From positions 487,501 through 551,500 of the forward strand of contig JACJYE010000001.1 in NCBI GenBank assembly GCA_020636255.1: a DNA stretch of 64,000 bases, written 5' to 3'. The notes under the pieces were generated by a model that worked only from the letters and a program-made list of their open reading frames with translations, did no database searches and was not told the DNA's origin. Shown here piece by piece: positions 53,927 through 62,703 of this stretch (within the stretch, counting starts at the first letter, position 1; each line of letters begins with the position of its first letter). Position numbers and translations under genes: made by a program. This DNA comes from Lewinellaceae bacterium. GTDB lineage: Bacteria; Bacteroidota; Bacteroidia; Chitinophagales; Saprospiraceae.

Positions 53927-54660
53927 GATGCTTGGCGCCCGGGGCGGGTTAGGTTTAGGAAAACGTCGTTCATCGACGTGGCGTGGAACTGCTCTTTGAG
54001 GGCGTGCGGCGTATCGAGTGCAGCAATCCGCCCATCGGCCATAATGGAAACGCGGTTGCAGTACTCCGCTTCATCCATATAGTGGGTGGTCACGAAAACC
54101 GTCATGCCCTCATTGGCGGCCTTGTAGATCATCTCCCAGAACTGCCGGCGGGTAATAGGGTCGACACCGCCCGTAGGCTCATCGAGGAAGACGATCTCGG
54201 GGTTGTGCATAATGGAAATGGAAAAGGCCAGCTTCTGCCGCCAGCCCAGCGGCAGCGATTTCACCAGGTTGCGGGCATAAGGCTCCATGCCCAGGCCCGC
54301 GACGAGCTGCTTCATCTGCCGGCGTATCTCCGCCAGGGGAAGGCCGTAGATGCCGCCGTAAAACTGGATGTTCTCCCGAACCGTAAGGTCTTCGTACAGC
54401 GAGAATTTCTGGCTCATATACCCGATGCGGCGCTTGATCTTTTCCGTTTGCCGGTATACATCGAACCCGGCAACCTGGGCCTTGCCCGCCGTTGGGCGCG
54501 ACAGGCCGTTGAGCATTCTGATGGCCGTGGTCTTGCCGGCGCCGTTGGCGCCCAGGAAACCAAAGATCTCGCCCTTTTTCACCTCAAAAGTGATCTGGTT
54601 GACGGCCGTAAAATCGCCAAAGCGTTTGGTTAGTTTGTCGGCTGTTATGGCTGGAAGCAT
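53923..54660 (-). CDS. ABC transporter ATP-binding protein (second YbhF half)
   Basis: 245 aa. Walker A GANGAGKTT, signature-like 'KSLPLGWRQKLAFSISIMHNPE' (LSGGQ replaced by LPLGW), Walker B IVFLDEPTGGVDP and H-loop 'VTTHYMDEAEYCNR'. The degenerate signature is typical of one half of YbhF-like pairs. Together with the upstream ATPase it should form an asymmetric dimer that powers the two permeases. In E. coli the two halves are fused; here they are separate genes. Confidence 0.92.
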   Translation of the reverse strand: MLPAITADKLTKRFGDFTAVNQITFEVKKGEIFGFLGANGAGKTTAIRMLNGLSRPTAGKAQVAGFDVYRQTEKIKRRIGYMSQKFSLYEDLTVRENIQFYGGIYGLPLAEIRRQMKQLVAGLGMEPYARNLVKSLPLGWRQKLAFSISIMHNPEIVFLDEPTGGVDPITRRQFWEMIYKAANEGMTVFVTTHYMDEAEYCNRVSIMADGRIAALDTPHALKEQFHATSMNDVFLNLTRPGRQAS

Positions 54661-54707
54661 TGGTGTTGTTTGTTATTTATTATTTGATCCCACACATACA
54701 CTCCCCC

Positions 54708-55628
54708 TCACTCCTTTGACATCAATTCCATGAAAGAATCCTCGATCGTCACTTCTGCCGGTTTGATCTCGATGCCTGTATGTTCTTTTCCCACCAGGTA
54801 AGCATGTACGGCTTCGGCCCAGATGGGCCCGTCGAGCGCCAGGTGGACATAATCGCCGAAGGGGTATGCGCTGTGTGTCGATTCGAATTGCCGCAGGTCG
54901 TTGATCAGCCGGTACATATCGTCGGTTCGGATGGCCAGCAACGGCTTGTCGAAACTGCCGACGATATTGGCGGGGGTGTCGATGCTGAGGATGCGCCCTT
55001 TTTGTATTAGCGCAACGCGCTCGCACAAGCTGGCCTCGTCCATATATGGCGTCGACACCAGGATCGTGATGCCCTTTTGCCGGAGCCGTTGCAGCATTTC
55101 CCAGAACTCGTGCCTCGACACGGCATCGACGCCTGTCGTCGGCTCATCCAGGAAGAGTACGCTGGGTTTGTGGATGAGGGCACAGCTCAGGGCCAGTTTT
55201 TGCTTCATACCACCCGAAAGCTTACCTGCTTTTCGGGTGCGGAACGGCTCCAGCTGCCCGTAGATGTCTCTGATCAGATCGTAGTTCTCTCTGATCGTGG
55301 TGCCGAATATGGTAGCGAAAAAAGTGAGGTTCTCCTCCACCGACAGGTCCTGGTAAAGGGAGAAGCGGCCCGGCATATACCCTACGTTCCTGCGGATCTG
55401 TTTATAATCTTTGCGCACATCCCAGCCGTCAACTGTCGCCTGGCCTTCATCGGCCAGCAACAGGGTGGCCAGGATGCGGATAAGAGTGGTTTTGCCTGCC
55501 CCGTCGGGCCCAATGAGCCCGAACAGCTCGCCAGGCCTTACCTGCAGAGATACCTCATCCAGGGCCTGCACATCTTTGCCGTAGCGCTTGCTGACACCCT
55601 GAATATCGATGGCAAATTGGTTGGACAT
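54708..55628 (-). CDS. ABC transporter ATP-binding protein (first YbhF half)
   Basis: 306 aa from the ATG at 55628. Walker A GPDGAGKTT, canonical signature 'LSGGMKQKLALSCALIHKPSV', Walker B LFLDEPTTGVDA and 'VSTPYMDEASLCER', in which the usual His of the H-loop is Pro-Tyr-like, as in YbhF N-terminal halves. A ~75-residue C-terminal extension follows the ATPase core. With the ATPase encoded next it makes the nucleotide-binding pair of the efflux pump. Confidence 0.92.
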   Translation of the reverse strand: MSNQFAIDIQGVSKRYGKDVQALDEVSLQVRPGELFGLIGPDGAGKTTLIRILATLLLADEGQATVDGWDVRKDYKQIRRNVGYMPGRFSLYQDLSVEENLTFFATIFGTTIRENYDLIRDIYGQLEPFRTRKAGKLSGGMKQKLALSCALIHKPSVLFLDEPTTGVDAVSRHEFWEMLQRLRQKGITILVSTPYMDEASLCERVALIQKGRILSIDTPANIVGSFDKPLLAIRTDDMYRLINDLRQFESTHSAYPFGDYVHLALDGPIWAEAVHAYLVGKEHTGIEIKPAEVTIEDSFMELMSKE

Positions 55629-55673
55629 GTTTCTGTTTTTTAGGCCAGAAGGCCGCAAATCGCCGATCCTCTT

Positions 55674-56600
55674 CTATTTTCCTGTATTTTCTGCTGCATC
55701 CGGAGCATGCAGCATAGCCTCGCCGGGCATGCCGATCTTCAGGCTGCCGTCATTTTTTACCCTGACTTTAAAGGCATAGACCTGGTTGACGCGCTCCTCT
55801 TTCGTTTGTACCGTTTTGGGGGTGAATTCCGCTTTATCGGATATCCAGCTTACGGTGCCGGGCAGGCTACGGTTCGTTTCTTCGGTTTCGTCGATGAATA
55901 CGGCCAGCTGCTGGCCGATCTTCAGGTGAGGCAGCTGGGCGCCGCTGATATAGGCGCGCAGTTCCAGCTCATCGAGGTTTGCGACGGTATATAGCGGCTT
56001 GCCGGCTGCCGTCATTTCCGAGGGTTCGGCCAGCTTCAGCAGCACCGTCCCTTTGATCGGGTTGTAGATATAACAGCGCTGTATCTGGTCGTCCACCTGT
56101 TCGATCTGAGCTTCCAGGGGGGCTATTTCCGCCAGGATACCCCGGTTGAGGGTACTGGTCTGCGAACGCGTAGCGGCTATCTGTTTATCCACCACATCGA
56201 TCTGCCCTTTGATATCGTCCAGTTGTTTGGGCGTCGCGGCATTGTCGGCGACCAGAGCTTCCAGGCGTTTTTCTTCGCGTTGCAGGTTGCGTTTCTGCTC
56301 CAGCAGCACGTCGACCTGGGGTTGTGATTCCTGCGTTTTGCCCGTGATGGCGCGAATGCCGGCCTGCAATTGTTTTCTGCGCAGTATGAGCGGTACGGTA
56401 TCGATGATGCCTATCAACTGGCCGGATTCCAGTTGCTGGCCTTCTTCTACCGCAAAATAAACCAGTTTGCCGTTGCTCTCCGAAGAAACGATCACCTCCT
56501 GAGCTTCAAAATTGCCATAGGCATCGGCGAGGTGGTTGTTGTTCTGGCAGGCTGCCAGCGTCAGTAGGGGCAGGAGCAGGAAAAGGGATGAAGCTTTCAT
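55674..56600 (-). CDS. HlyD/YbhG-family periplasmic adaptor (lipoprotein)
   Basis: 308 aa. Lipoprotein signal ending at Cys18 (LLTLAACQ), so it is anchored to a membrane. Biotinyl-lipoyl-like halves ('VIVSSESNGKLVYFAVEEGQQLESGQLIGIID' and 'YNPIKGTVLLKLAEPSEMTAAGKPLYTVANL') flank a coiled-coil hairpin (about 75-165); a beta-barrel domain follows ('LRAYISGAQLPHLKIGQQLAVFID'). It bridges the inner-membrane ABC pump and the TolC-like channel encoded upstream. Confidence 0.93.
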   Translation of the reverse strand: MKASSLFLLLPLLTLAACQNNNHLADAYGNFEAQEVIVSSESNGKLVYFAVEEGQQLESGQLIGIIDTVPLILRRKQLQAGIRAITGKTQESQPQVDVLLEQKRNLQREEKRLEALVADNAATPKQLDDIKGQIDVVDKQIAATRSQTSTLNRGILAEIAPLEAQIEQVDDQIQRCYIYNPIKGTVLLKLAEPSEMTAAGKPLYTVANLDELELRAYISGAQLPHLKIGQQLAVFIDETEETNRSLPGTVSWISDKAEFTPKTVQTKEERVNQVYAFKVRVKNDGSLKIGMPGEAMLHAPDAAENTGK

Positions 56601-56630
56601 AACATTGATTTATTGATATTAGCCAATGAA

Positions 56631-57908
56631 TTAGAGGTTTCCTTTCAGCGTCAGATGGTTGATGCGCGCCTGCGTGAGCTGCAGCTCGTGCAACTGTCGG
56701 CTGAGCTGCGCCTGTTGCAGGGCGTAAGACTGAGTAACGTAATCGGTGGCCGTGGCCACCCCCTGGTCGAGCTGGGCGGATATTTGCTTCAGAATGCGCT
56801 CCTGCAACGCGGCGATCTCATCGTCGCGGGCGATGAGGTTCTCCAGGGTAGCCACTTCATCAGCAAATTTTGCATCCTGCCGGTTGATGGTAGCTTCGAA
56901 AGTTGCCCGCTGGTTGTCGACGAGCTGGCTGTTGAGGCTCAGCAGCTGGCGGTCGCGGTTAGCTTGCTTCCAATCGATAAAATTCCAGCTGAACTTTACG
57001 CCCCCCATAGCAAAGGGGCTCAAGTCCTTATCGAAAAAGTTGAGCGGGTTGGGGGCGCCGACGCCTGCTTGTACAAAGGCCCCGACTTTGGGCCGCCAGG
57101 TGGCGCTGATCAGATCCTCGCGGGCCAAGATGCGTTCCTTTTGATAGGCAAAGAGCTGCAGCTCGGGCCTTTGCAGGGGTGCATCGGCCGCCGTTTCCGC
57201 TGCCGGCGGCAACTCGAACCGGGTATCCTCTGGTACCGGTTCACCGATCAGGCTGCCGAGGCTGGCCAGAAGCCCGCGGATATCGCCCCGGGCCTGCTCT
57301 GTTTCCGACTGCAGGCGCAGCACTTCCACCCGCAGCTTATCCACATCGCCTTCCAGCGCTACGCCATGGCGGACGGCCGCTTCCAGGGTTTTTATCTTAT
57401 CCTCCAGGGTTTGGCGGGCATTTTCCTGAATGGCGATCTTCTCGCGCAGCAGCAGGATGCCGAAAATATACTGGTTGGCCTGCCCTTTCAGTTTATCCAG
57501 TTCGACGGCCACTTCCTGCTGGCTGGCCGCCAGGCCGGCGCGTTCCAGCTTTTTCCGGGCTTCCTGTATGCCACCGTCGTATATGGTGTACTGCAGGTCG
57601 GCCGTAGTCTGAAAGCGATAGAGCGGCAGGTCCAGATCAGCGCCGGGGAGAGGAATGTCGAAGGGAAAAGATACGGTTTCCGTTTGCAGGCTGGCCTGGG
57701 CATTCCAACTGATCTGCGGAAGGCGTTCGGCCTGTAGCTTATCCAGTTGCACCTGGGTAGCCTGGGCCAGAAGGGCACTCTGCTGATAGAGGGGGTAATG
57801 CGCTTGGGCCTTTGCGTAGCAGTCCTCCAGCCGTAAGGTTTGCTGAGGTTGTGCCAGGGCAAAAAACGGCCCCAGGGCTGTCAATAACAGGATCAGTTTA
57901 TGCTTCAT
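56631..57908 (-). CDS. TolC-family outer-membrane efflux protein
   Basis: 425 aa with a signal peptide (LILLLTALGPFFALAQ). Two TolC/OEP repeats of long helices and strands: 'LRLEDCYAKAQAHYPLYQQSALLAQATQVQLDKLQAERLPQI' opens the first, and 'KVGAFVQAGVGAPNPLNFFDKDLSPFAMGGVKFSWNFIDW' is a membrane beta strand of the second. Forms the trimeric exit duct of the pump. Placed between the TetR gene and the adaptor gene, 48 nt after TetR. Confidence 0.93.
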   Translation of the reverse strand: MKHKLILLLTALGPFFALAQPQQTLRLEDCYAKAQAHYPLYQQSALLAQATQVQLDKLQAERLPQISWNAQASLQTETVSFPFDIPLPGADLDLPLYRFQTTADLQYTIYDGGIQEARKKLERAGLAASQQEVAVELDKLKGQANQYIFGILLLREKIAIQENARQTLEDKIKTLEAAVRHGVALEGDVDKLRVEVLRLQSETEQARGDIRGLLASLGSLIGEPVPEDTRFELPPAAETAADAPLQRPELQLFAYQKERILAREDLISATWRPKVGAFVQAGVGAPNPLNFFDKDLSPFAMGGVKFSWNFIDWKQANRDRQLLSLNSQLVDNQRATFEATINRQDAKFADEVATLENLIARDDEIAALQERILKQISAQLDQGVATATDYVTQSYALQQAQLSRQLHELQLTQARINHLTLKGNL

Positions 57909-57956
57909 TTTTACCGAATTGGTTTAACTAAATAGGTAAATCGGGTATAAAAAAAT

Positions 57957-58574
57957 TTACTGGTTTAGCCGTATGGCGTTCAGAATAAAATCGGTGACTT
58001 CCCGTTTCCGGCTTTCCATCAGCTTCATATAGGTGGCATCGTCCACCTGTGCAATTCCCTGAAACATGGGCCGGGCGATAAAGGGAAAGGCGCATAGGGA
58101 CAGCATATTCAGCATCATGTGCAAGGAGTTGACCGGCCGGATGCGGCCGGCCTCTACTTCCAGCTGGATCTGCCCGATCAGCGGAAGCGGGTTGGGCCTG
58201 TGCTTGCTGTTCATGATGCCCCGCACGAATTCCTCCCCTTTCTGGTTGAGCTCATTGATCACAAAGGCAGGCAGAGAAGGGTTCTCCAGCATGATGTCCA
58301 TATACTCGCTCACAAAGGACTCGATCTTTTCGAACAGGGGGATGTCGGCGGCAAAAATAGTATTGGCCTGCAGGGCGAAGCGCTCGAACGCCTCATCAAA
58401 AACGGCCTTGAAAAGCTTGTTCTTATTGCGGTAATAGTAGTGCAGCAACCCTTTGTTGATGCCGGCTACGTCGGCGATCTCCTGCATGCGGGCCGCAGCA
58501 AACCCCTTGCGCATAAAAACCTGGCGCGCCGCCTCCAATATCCTGCCCTCTGTCGTCTGCTCTGTCATTTGCAT
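57957..58574 (-). CDS. TetR-family regulator of the efflux operon (CecR-like)
   Basis: 205 aa. N-terminal helix-turn-helix 'ILEAARQVFMRKGFAAARMQEIADVAGINKGLLHYYYRNKNKLFKAVFDEAFE' (about 10-60); the C-terminal ligand domain is of standard length. It is the first gene of the efflux operon on the same strand, and a perfect palindrome lies 6 nt before its start, so autorepression of the whole operon is likely. The layout TetR, adaptor, ATPases, two permeases matches cecR-ybhGFSR of E. coli. Confidence 0.92.
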   Translation of the reverse strand: MQMTEQTTEGRILEAARQVFMRKGFAAARMQEIADVAGINKGLLHYYYRNKNKLFKAVFDEAFERFALQANTIFAADIPLFEKIESFVSEYMDIMLENPSLPAFVINELNQKGEEFVRGIMNSKHRPNPLPLIGQIQLEVEAGRIRPVNSLHMMLNMLSLCAFPFIARPMFQGIAQVDDATYMKLMESRKREVTDFILNAIRLNQ

Positions 58575-58580
58575 ATTTTT

Positions 58581-58596
58581 TTACCCAAACGGGTAA
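58581..58596. promoter_or_regulatory. TetR operator candidate
   Basis: TTACCCAAACGGGTAA, perfect 6-nt arms around a 4-nt centre, immediately upstream of the TetR start codon. A related but direct pair of half-sites (TACCC and TACCT, minus strand) lies in the 48-nt gap before the TolC gene. Both are plausible binding sites for the TetR product. Confidence 0.6.
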
Positions 58597-58672
58597 TTTT
58601 TGACAAATGTAAAGGTATTAACAATACGGCGCAAGGGGTGGAGAAAAAAAGAGGAAAAAAGAACGCCTGGCC

Positions 58673-59551
58673 TTAGAAACTGAACCCTACAGAAGCCTGC
58701 AGGGTGAGGTTGCGGTCGTCATCCTCCCGGAAGATGAAGTTGCGGCTGGCGTCGAGGGATAACTTGGAGATATCCTGGTTCGTTTTGGTCAGGTCGGAAA
58801 GGCCGTAATTGGCGCGAAAGCTAAGGTAAAGTCCCTGGTTGAGATAAAACGCAAGCCCTCCGATCAGGCCGAGCTCGAGGGTATTGAATAGTTTATCGCT
58901 CTCCTCCTCCGTAGTCTGATAATACGCGCCGAGCGTTTTTGGAATGAGAACATCTTTGCCATCGATCCGCCGTGTCTCGACATCTGTGGCATCCGTCCGC
59001 TGGAACGTATCGTCGAAGTAATTGAATTCGAGGGCAATGGTAAAGGGGTCGACAGTGCTACCACCTGCCGACTGCCCGCTGAAGGACAACTGGCCGGTGC
59101 CGCGCGAGGAGATCAGTATTCCCAGGTTGAGGCCGCCCGACAATTCCAGGCGCCCCAGCCGGCCAACGGCGGTGACGGGGATATCGATGTAGGAGTTGGT
59201 CACCGTCAGCGTGGTATTGCGGTTTCCCGTAGCGTAAACGGGCATGTCATTGGCGGTATAAAAGACCCAGTAAGACGGCCCGACGAAGCTGTACTGGGTG
59301 CCTTTCTGCGAATACAGCAATTCACCACGCAGGCCAAAGATATCGTTGAATTTCAGGTTGGCGATAGCGCCCACGTGAAAGCCTGTTTTGATGGTGTAGT
59401 CTTCCAGATCGTTGCCACTGTCGTCGGTTTCCAGCGGGCCGTTAATGGTAGAGAAATTCAAACCGGCGCGGAAACCGGCCGAGAATTCCTGAGACGATAG
59501 CGGTAGGGAGGCCAGCAGGGCCAGGGCGAAAAGTAGTATGATCCGGTGCAT
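58673..59551 (-). CDS. Outer-membrane beta-barrel (porin-like) protein
   Basis: 292 aa from the ATG at 59551. Signal peptide (IILLFALALLASLPLSSQ), then the typical 'EFSAGFRAGLNFSTINGP' first strand of Bacteroidota OMP beta-barrel proteins and about eight to ten amphipathic strands, ending 'DRNLTLQASVGFSF' with terminal Phe. No plug or enzyme motif. Located between the efflux regulator and exodeoxyribonuclease III; no functional link is evident. Confidence 0.85.
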   Translation of the reverse strand: MHRIILLFALALLASLPLSSQEFSAGFRAGLNFSTINGPLETDDSGNDLEDYTIKTGFHVGAIANLKFNDIFGLRGELLYSQKGTQYSFVGPSYWVFYTANDMPVYATGNRNTTLTVTNSYIDIPVTAVGRLGRLELSGGLNLGILISSRGTGQLSFSGQSAGGSTVDPFTIALEFNYFDDTFQRTDATDVETRRIDGKDVLIPKTLGAYYQTTEEESDKLFNTLELGLIGGLAFYLNQGLYLSFRANYGLSDLTKTNQDISKLSLDASRNFIFREDDDRNLTLQASVGFSF

Positions 59552-59675
59552 GTTCTGCTTTTTAAGTTTAAACGAGTGGCTATCCTTCAGGGCAAATATA
59601 AGCATGCCTTTGTGTTCGTTGCGCGTTTTAAAGGGAATACTGTCGTAACCCTGCAGTTTGTCCGGCCCCACTGTT

Positions 59676-60449
59676 TTACAGGCCAATTTTCAGGTAAACG
59701 GGGCAGTGGTCGGAATGCACCACATCATTCATGTGGTATGCTTCCATGAGTTTGTCCCGGATATTGTCGGTTACCGACTGATAATCGATGCGCCAGCCTT
59801 TGTTGTTCTCCCGCGCTCGTGCACGGAAGCTCCACCAGCTGTATTCCACTTTATCGGGGTGAAGGAAGCGGAACGAATCCGTAAAACCATTGTCGAACCA
59901 CTTGCTCATCCAGGCGCGCTCTTCGGGTAGAAAACCCGAAGTGGTTTTGTTGCGCACCGGGTCGTGGATGTCTATTTCAGTATGTGCGATGTTGTAATCC
60001 CCGACGACGATCAGTTTCGGGCGTTCCTTTTTCAGTTCCGCAACCCAGCGGTAGAAATCGTCCAGAAATTCCATTTTAAAGGCCTGCCGCTCACCGCCCG
60101 TCGTGCCCGAGGGGAAATAACAGTTCAGCAGGGTCCAGTCGCCGAAGTCGGTGCGTAGTATCCGCCCTTCGCGGTCGTATTTTTCGATGCCGCAGCCGAC
60201 GGCCACATTATCGGGCGGGATACGGGAAAAAGTGGCCACGCCGCTGTAGCCTTTCTTTTCGGCGCTGTGCCAGTGCTGTTCGTAGCCCAGGGCTTCAAAT
60301 TCCGGCCTTTCGGCCACCTGATCAGGCTGGGCTTTTGTTTCCTGAACGCAAAAGATATCGATGTCGCTTTGCTTCAGCCAATCCAGCAGGCTCTTGCCGA
60401 GCGCTGCCCTGATGCCGTTGAGGTTGTAGGAGACGATGGTTGTGGGCAT
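59676..60449 (-). CDS. xth: Exodeoxyribonuclease III
   Basis: 257 aa from the ATG at 60449. AP endonuclease/3'-5' exonuclease of base-excision repair. Motifs: 'IVSYNLNGIRAALGKSLLDWL', the metal-binding Glu in 'IFCVQETKAQ', 'CYFPSG', 'IVVGDYNIAHTEID', 'GFTDSFRFLHPD..EYSWWSFRARARENNKGWRIDY' and 'SDHCPVYL' with the catalytic Asp-His pair. Length and motif order are those of ExoIII/ExoA. Confidence 0.95.
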   Translation of the reverse strand: MPTTIVSYNLNGIRAALGKSLLDWLKQSDIDIFCVQETKAQPDQVAERPEFEALGYEQHWHSAEKKGYSGVATFSRIPPDNVAVGCGIEKYDREGRILRTDFGDWTLLNCYFPSGTTGGERQAFKMEFLDDFYRWVAELKKERPKLIVVGDYNIAHTEIDIHDPVRNKTTSGFLPEERAWMSKWFDNGFTDSFRFLHPDKVEYSWWSFRARARENNKGWRIDYQSVTDNIRDKLMEAYHMNDVVHSDHCPVYLKIGL

Positions 60450-60491
60450 GCCTGTTTTTGCGATAAAGATAGGCAAAGTATACTTTTCCCC

Positions 60492-62639
60492 TCAGCCCGG
60501 CTGATAGCCCGGGTTGCTCACCACCAGTTCGAACGTCCTCACCTCCCACTCGAATGGCCGGGGCTCCTCTTCTTCCTCATCGAAGTCGAAACCCCGTTTT
60601 TTGCCGGCCTCGTCATCGGGCAGCGGCAGAGGTTCCATGTGGAGGGCCTTGATCTCAAAAGGCGTTTTACTACTCAGGAATTTGATATAATTATGCTCTG
60701 CCGGCAGGTTGTAGTCCGAGGTGTAGGGGTCCACTTTCAGCATCAGGTATTCCTTGCCGTTGTCGTTGTCTTCCGGCTGCCGCTTTCCGAACTTGCGGGA
60801 GCAGGCCTTTTCGTTTTTCTGCAGGATAAGCTGGGGCGCACGCAGAAAGCAGGCCCGCTCATCGGAGAGGAAGCCGAAATTGTAGGGCATGTACACCAGG
60901 CTGGTGTGCAGCAAGTCTGTGCTGTAGTTTTCCAGCTCGAAGCGGATCCAGGTGTAGGGCTTGTCCGGGCTCAGCTCGAAGGTGAATTGGTTACCCATGG
61001 GTTTTATCCGCCGTTCTTTCCCTTCGCCGGTATATTCGTACAGGCGCAGCTCGATGGGGTACATGGTGCTTGTACCCTGAAGGGCCGGCGGTACTTTGCC
61101 GGAAAAATGGTTGAGGTTTTTGAGGAACGACCATTCCGACATCTGGTTCAGGGCGTTGAACACGTCTTCCACCCTGCTGGCGTCGGGTTTGCCGTTGGCG
61201 CCCAGGTAAGGCGTAGCCCTAATGAGTGGGCGGGCGGGCTCAAACGGCAGGAAATAGCCGTATTTTCCGCCTTTCGCGTTTAACACGTAATCGGCCGAAT
61301 CTTCTTTGGGTGTCAGCTCAAAGAGCTGGCGGCTGGCGCTCTCCAGCAGTTTGCCGAGCTCATCCTTTGCGAGCGCTACCCCCTGTTCTTCTCCGGCCAG
61401 GAACACTTGCAGCTTAGGGATGGCGAGGCCATCCACAGCCCCAAGAAAAGGCCCTTCTGCCTTGTCCAGCCCGGCCGGGAATTCGACCACCGAATGCATG
61501 GGATACACCTTTAGTATTCTGGCCTCTTTGCGCTTGCTGCGGTTATGAAGCGGAAACACGGCCGCCTTAAGCCCGGCCTCTCTGCTGTTGGGAGGCAGGC
61601 CGTGCAGGGCGCCCAGGCTGAGGCGCCATTCCCGGTCAGACTGGTTATAGTCCAGTGTGGCATCGCCGCGCTGGCTGGCCCGCTGGTTGGAGAGAAAAAG
61701 CTTATACCGGCCGTTGGGTTCCGGGCTGTTGATATAGAACTGGGGCGTTTGCCGCTGGTCGCGGAAACTGCCATTCTGGTAGTGGAAACGGAGGCGGTTG
61801 AGGATACGGGTGTGGAGGTTGTGGTAGGTGACCTCTCCGTTGTGTTCTTTCACCACATCCACCAATGCCCTTGTGAAGGCGCCATTGCTTTGGCCGCCAT
61901 GCCCAGATTCGGCTTCCCATGCCAACTCCACTTCCAGGCAGGCTGCCATCATGATATGAGGGCCCTGGGGCAGTACCTCTTCGAGCGGGGCGTTGTTCTG
62001 GACTTTCTCTTTCAGGCCCGGCGCGTCGTGGAAGATGAAGCCCTCCCATTCGCGCGCCGGCAGAGCCCTGCGTTCTACCTGCCGCGCCCGTGCCGGGATC
62101 GCGTCGCTCAGCGCCGACCGCGTGTTGGAGCCGGAATGGCAGCAATCGAACAACATAGCCACCTGAGCCTGCTTATCCACAGCAAGCTCGCGGATGAGGT
62201 ATCGGAATTCTTTATCGGATAAGACCGTATCGCCCGGGTCTTTTTTTCCGGGCTGCCGGAAATCCGTGCAGATGATGCCGGCGATGTTGCTGTCTAATTC
62301 TTCTTCCTGGAAAGATTCGAGCGATGTAGCTTCCCGGATGCCATGCCCGGAATAGTAAAAAAGGGCAAAATCTCCGGGTTTTGCTTTGCCCAGGTGGCCG
62401 CGGATAGCCGCTGTGATGGCTGCTTTGTCGGCCTGCTGGTTCAGTATAGGGGGCAGGAGGTGAATGGCGCTGAAGCGGGCCTGTAGGAAAGGCTCCTGCA
62501 GGAGGCCTTCCATCAGCCGCACATCGTTGACACAACCCGATAATTGTTTCTCGGCAGGCAGATAGGGGTAGTCATTGATCCCGGCCAGCACGGCATAAAG
62601 AGCCGGCAGGCCTTTTTCTTTTACATTCGTTTTCGACAT
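60492..62639 (-). CDS. Orthocaspase (peptidase C14) with long C-terminal region
   Basis: 715 aa from the ATG at 62639. Caspase-fold protease: catalytic His99 in 'FALFYYSGHG' and Cys167 in 'AMLFDCCHSG', with the p20-like subdomain 'ALYAVLAGINDYPYLPAEKQLSGCVNDVRLMEGLL'. The ~430-residue C-terminal region is beta-rich and ends in an acidic tail (DFDEEEEEPRP); I do not recognise its family, though parts resemble DUF4384-like accessory regions of bacterial caspases. Likely an Arg/Lys- or Asp-directed protease in a cell-death or defence pathway. The gene for a two-TM protein lies 64 nt upstream on the same strand. Confidence 0.88.
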   Translation of the reverse strand: MSKTNVKEKGLPALYAVLAGINDYPYLPAEKQLSGCVNDVRLMEGLLQEPFLQARFSAIHLLPPILNQQADKAAITAAIRGHLGKAKPGDFALFYYSGHGIREATSLESFQEEELDSNIAGIICTDFRQPGKKDPGDTVLSDKEFRYLIRELAVDKQAQVAMLFDCCHSGSNTRSALSDAIPARARQVERRALPAREWEGFIFHDAPGLKEKVQNNAPLEEVLPQGPHIMMAACLEVELAWEAESGHGGQSNGAFTRALVDVVKEHNGEVTYHNLHTRILNRLRFHYQNGSFRDQRQTPQFYINSPEPNGRYKLFLSNQRASQRGDATLDYNQSDREWRLSLGALHGLPPNSREAGLKAAVFPLHNRSKRKEARILKVYPMHSVVEFPAGLDKAEGPFLGAVDGLAIPKLQVFLAGEEQGVALAKDELGKLLESASRQLFELTPKEDSADYVLNAKGGKYGYFLPFEPARPLIRATPYLGANGKPDASRVEDVFNALNQMSEWSFLKNLNHFSGKVPPALQGTSTMYPIELRLYEYTGEGKERRIKPMGNQFTFELSPDKPYTWIRFELENYSTDLLHTSLVYMPYNFGFLSDERACFLRAPQLILQKNEKACSRKFGKRQPEDNDNGKEYLMLKVDPYTSDYNLPAEHNYIKFLSSKTPFEIKALHMEPLPLPDDEAGKKRGFDFDEEEEEPRPFEWEVRTFELVVSNPGYQPG

Positions 62640-62703
62640 ATCAGTTTTTTTGGGTGGACGCAAACAGGCCGGCTAACAGCGGCTGGCCACTGTGTATCCA
62701 GGA

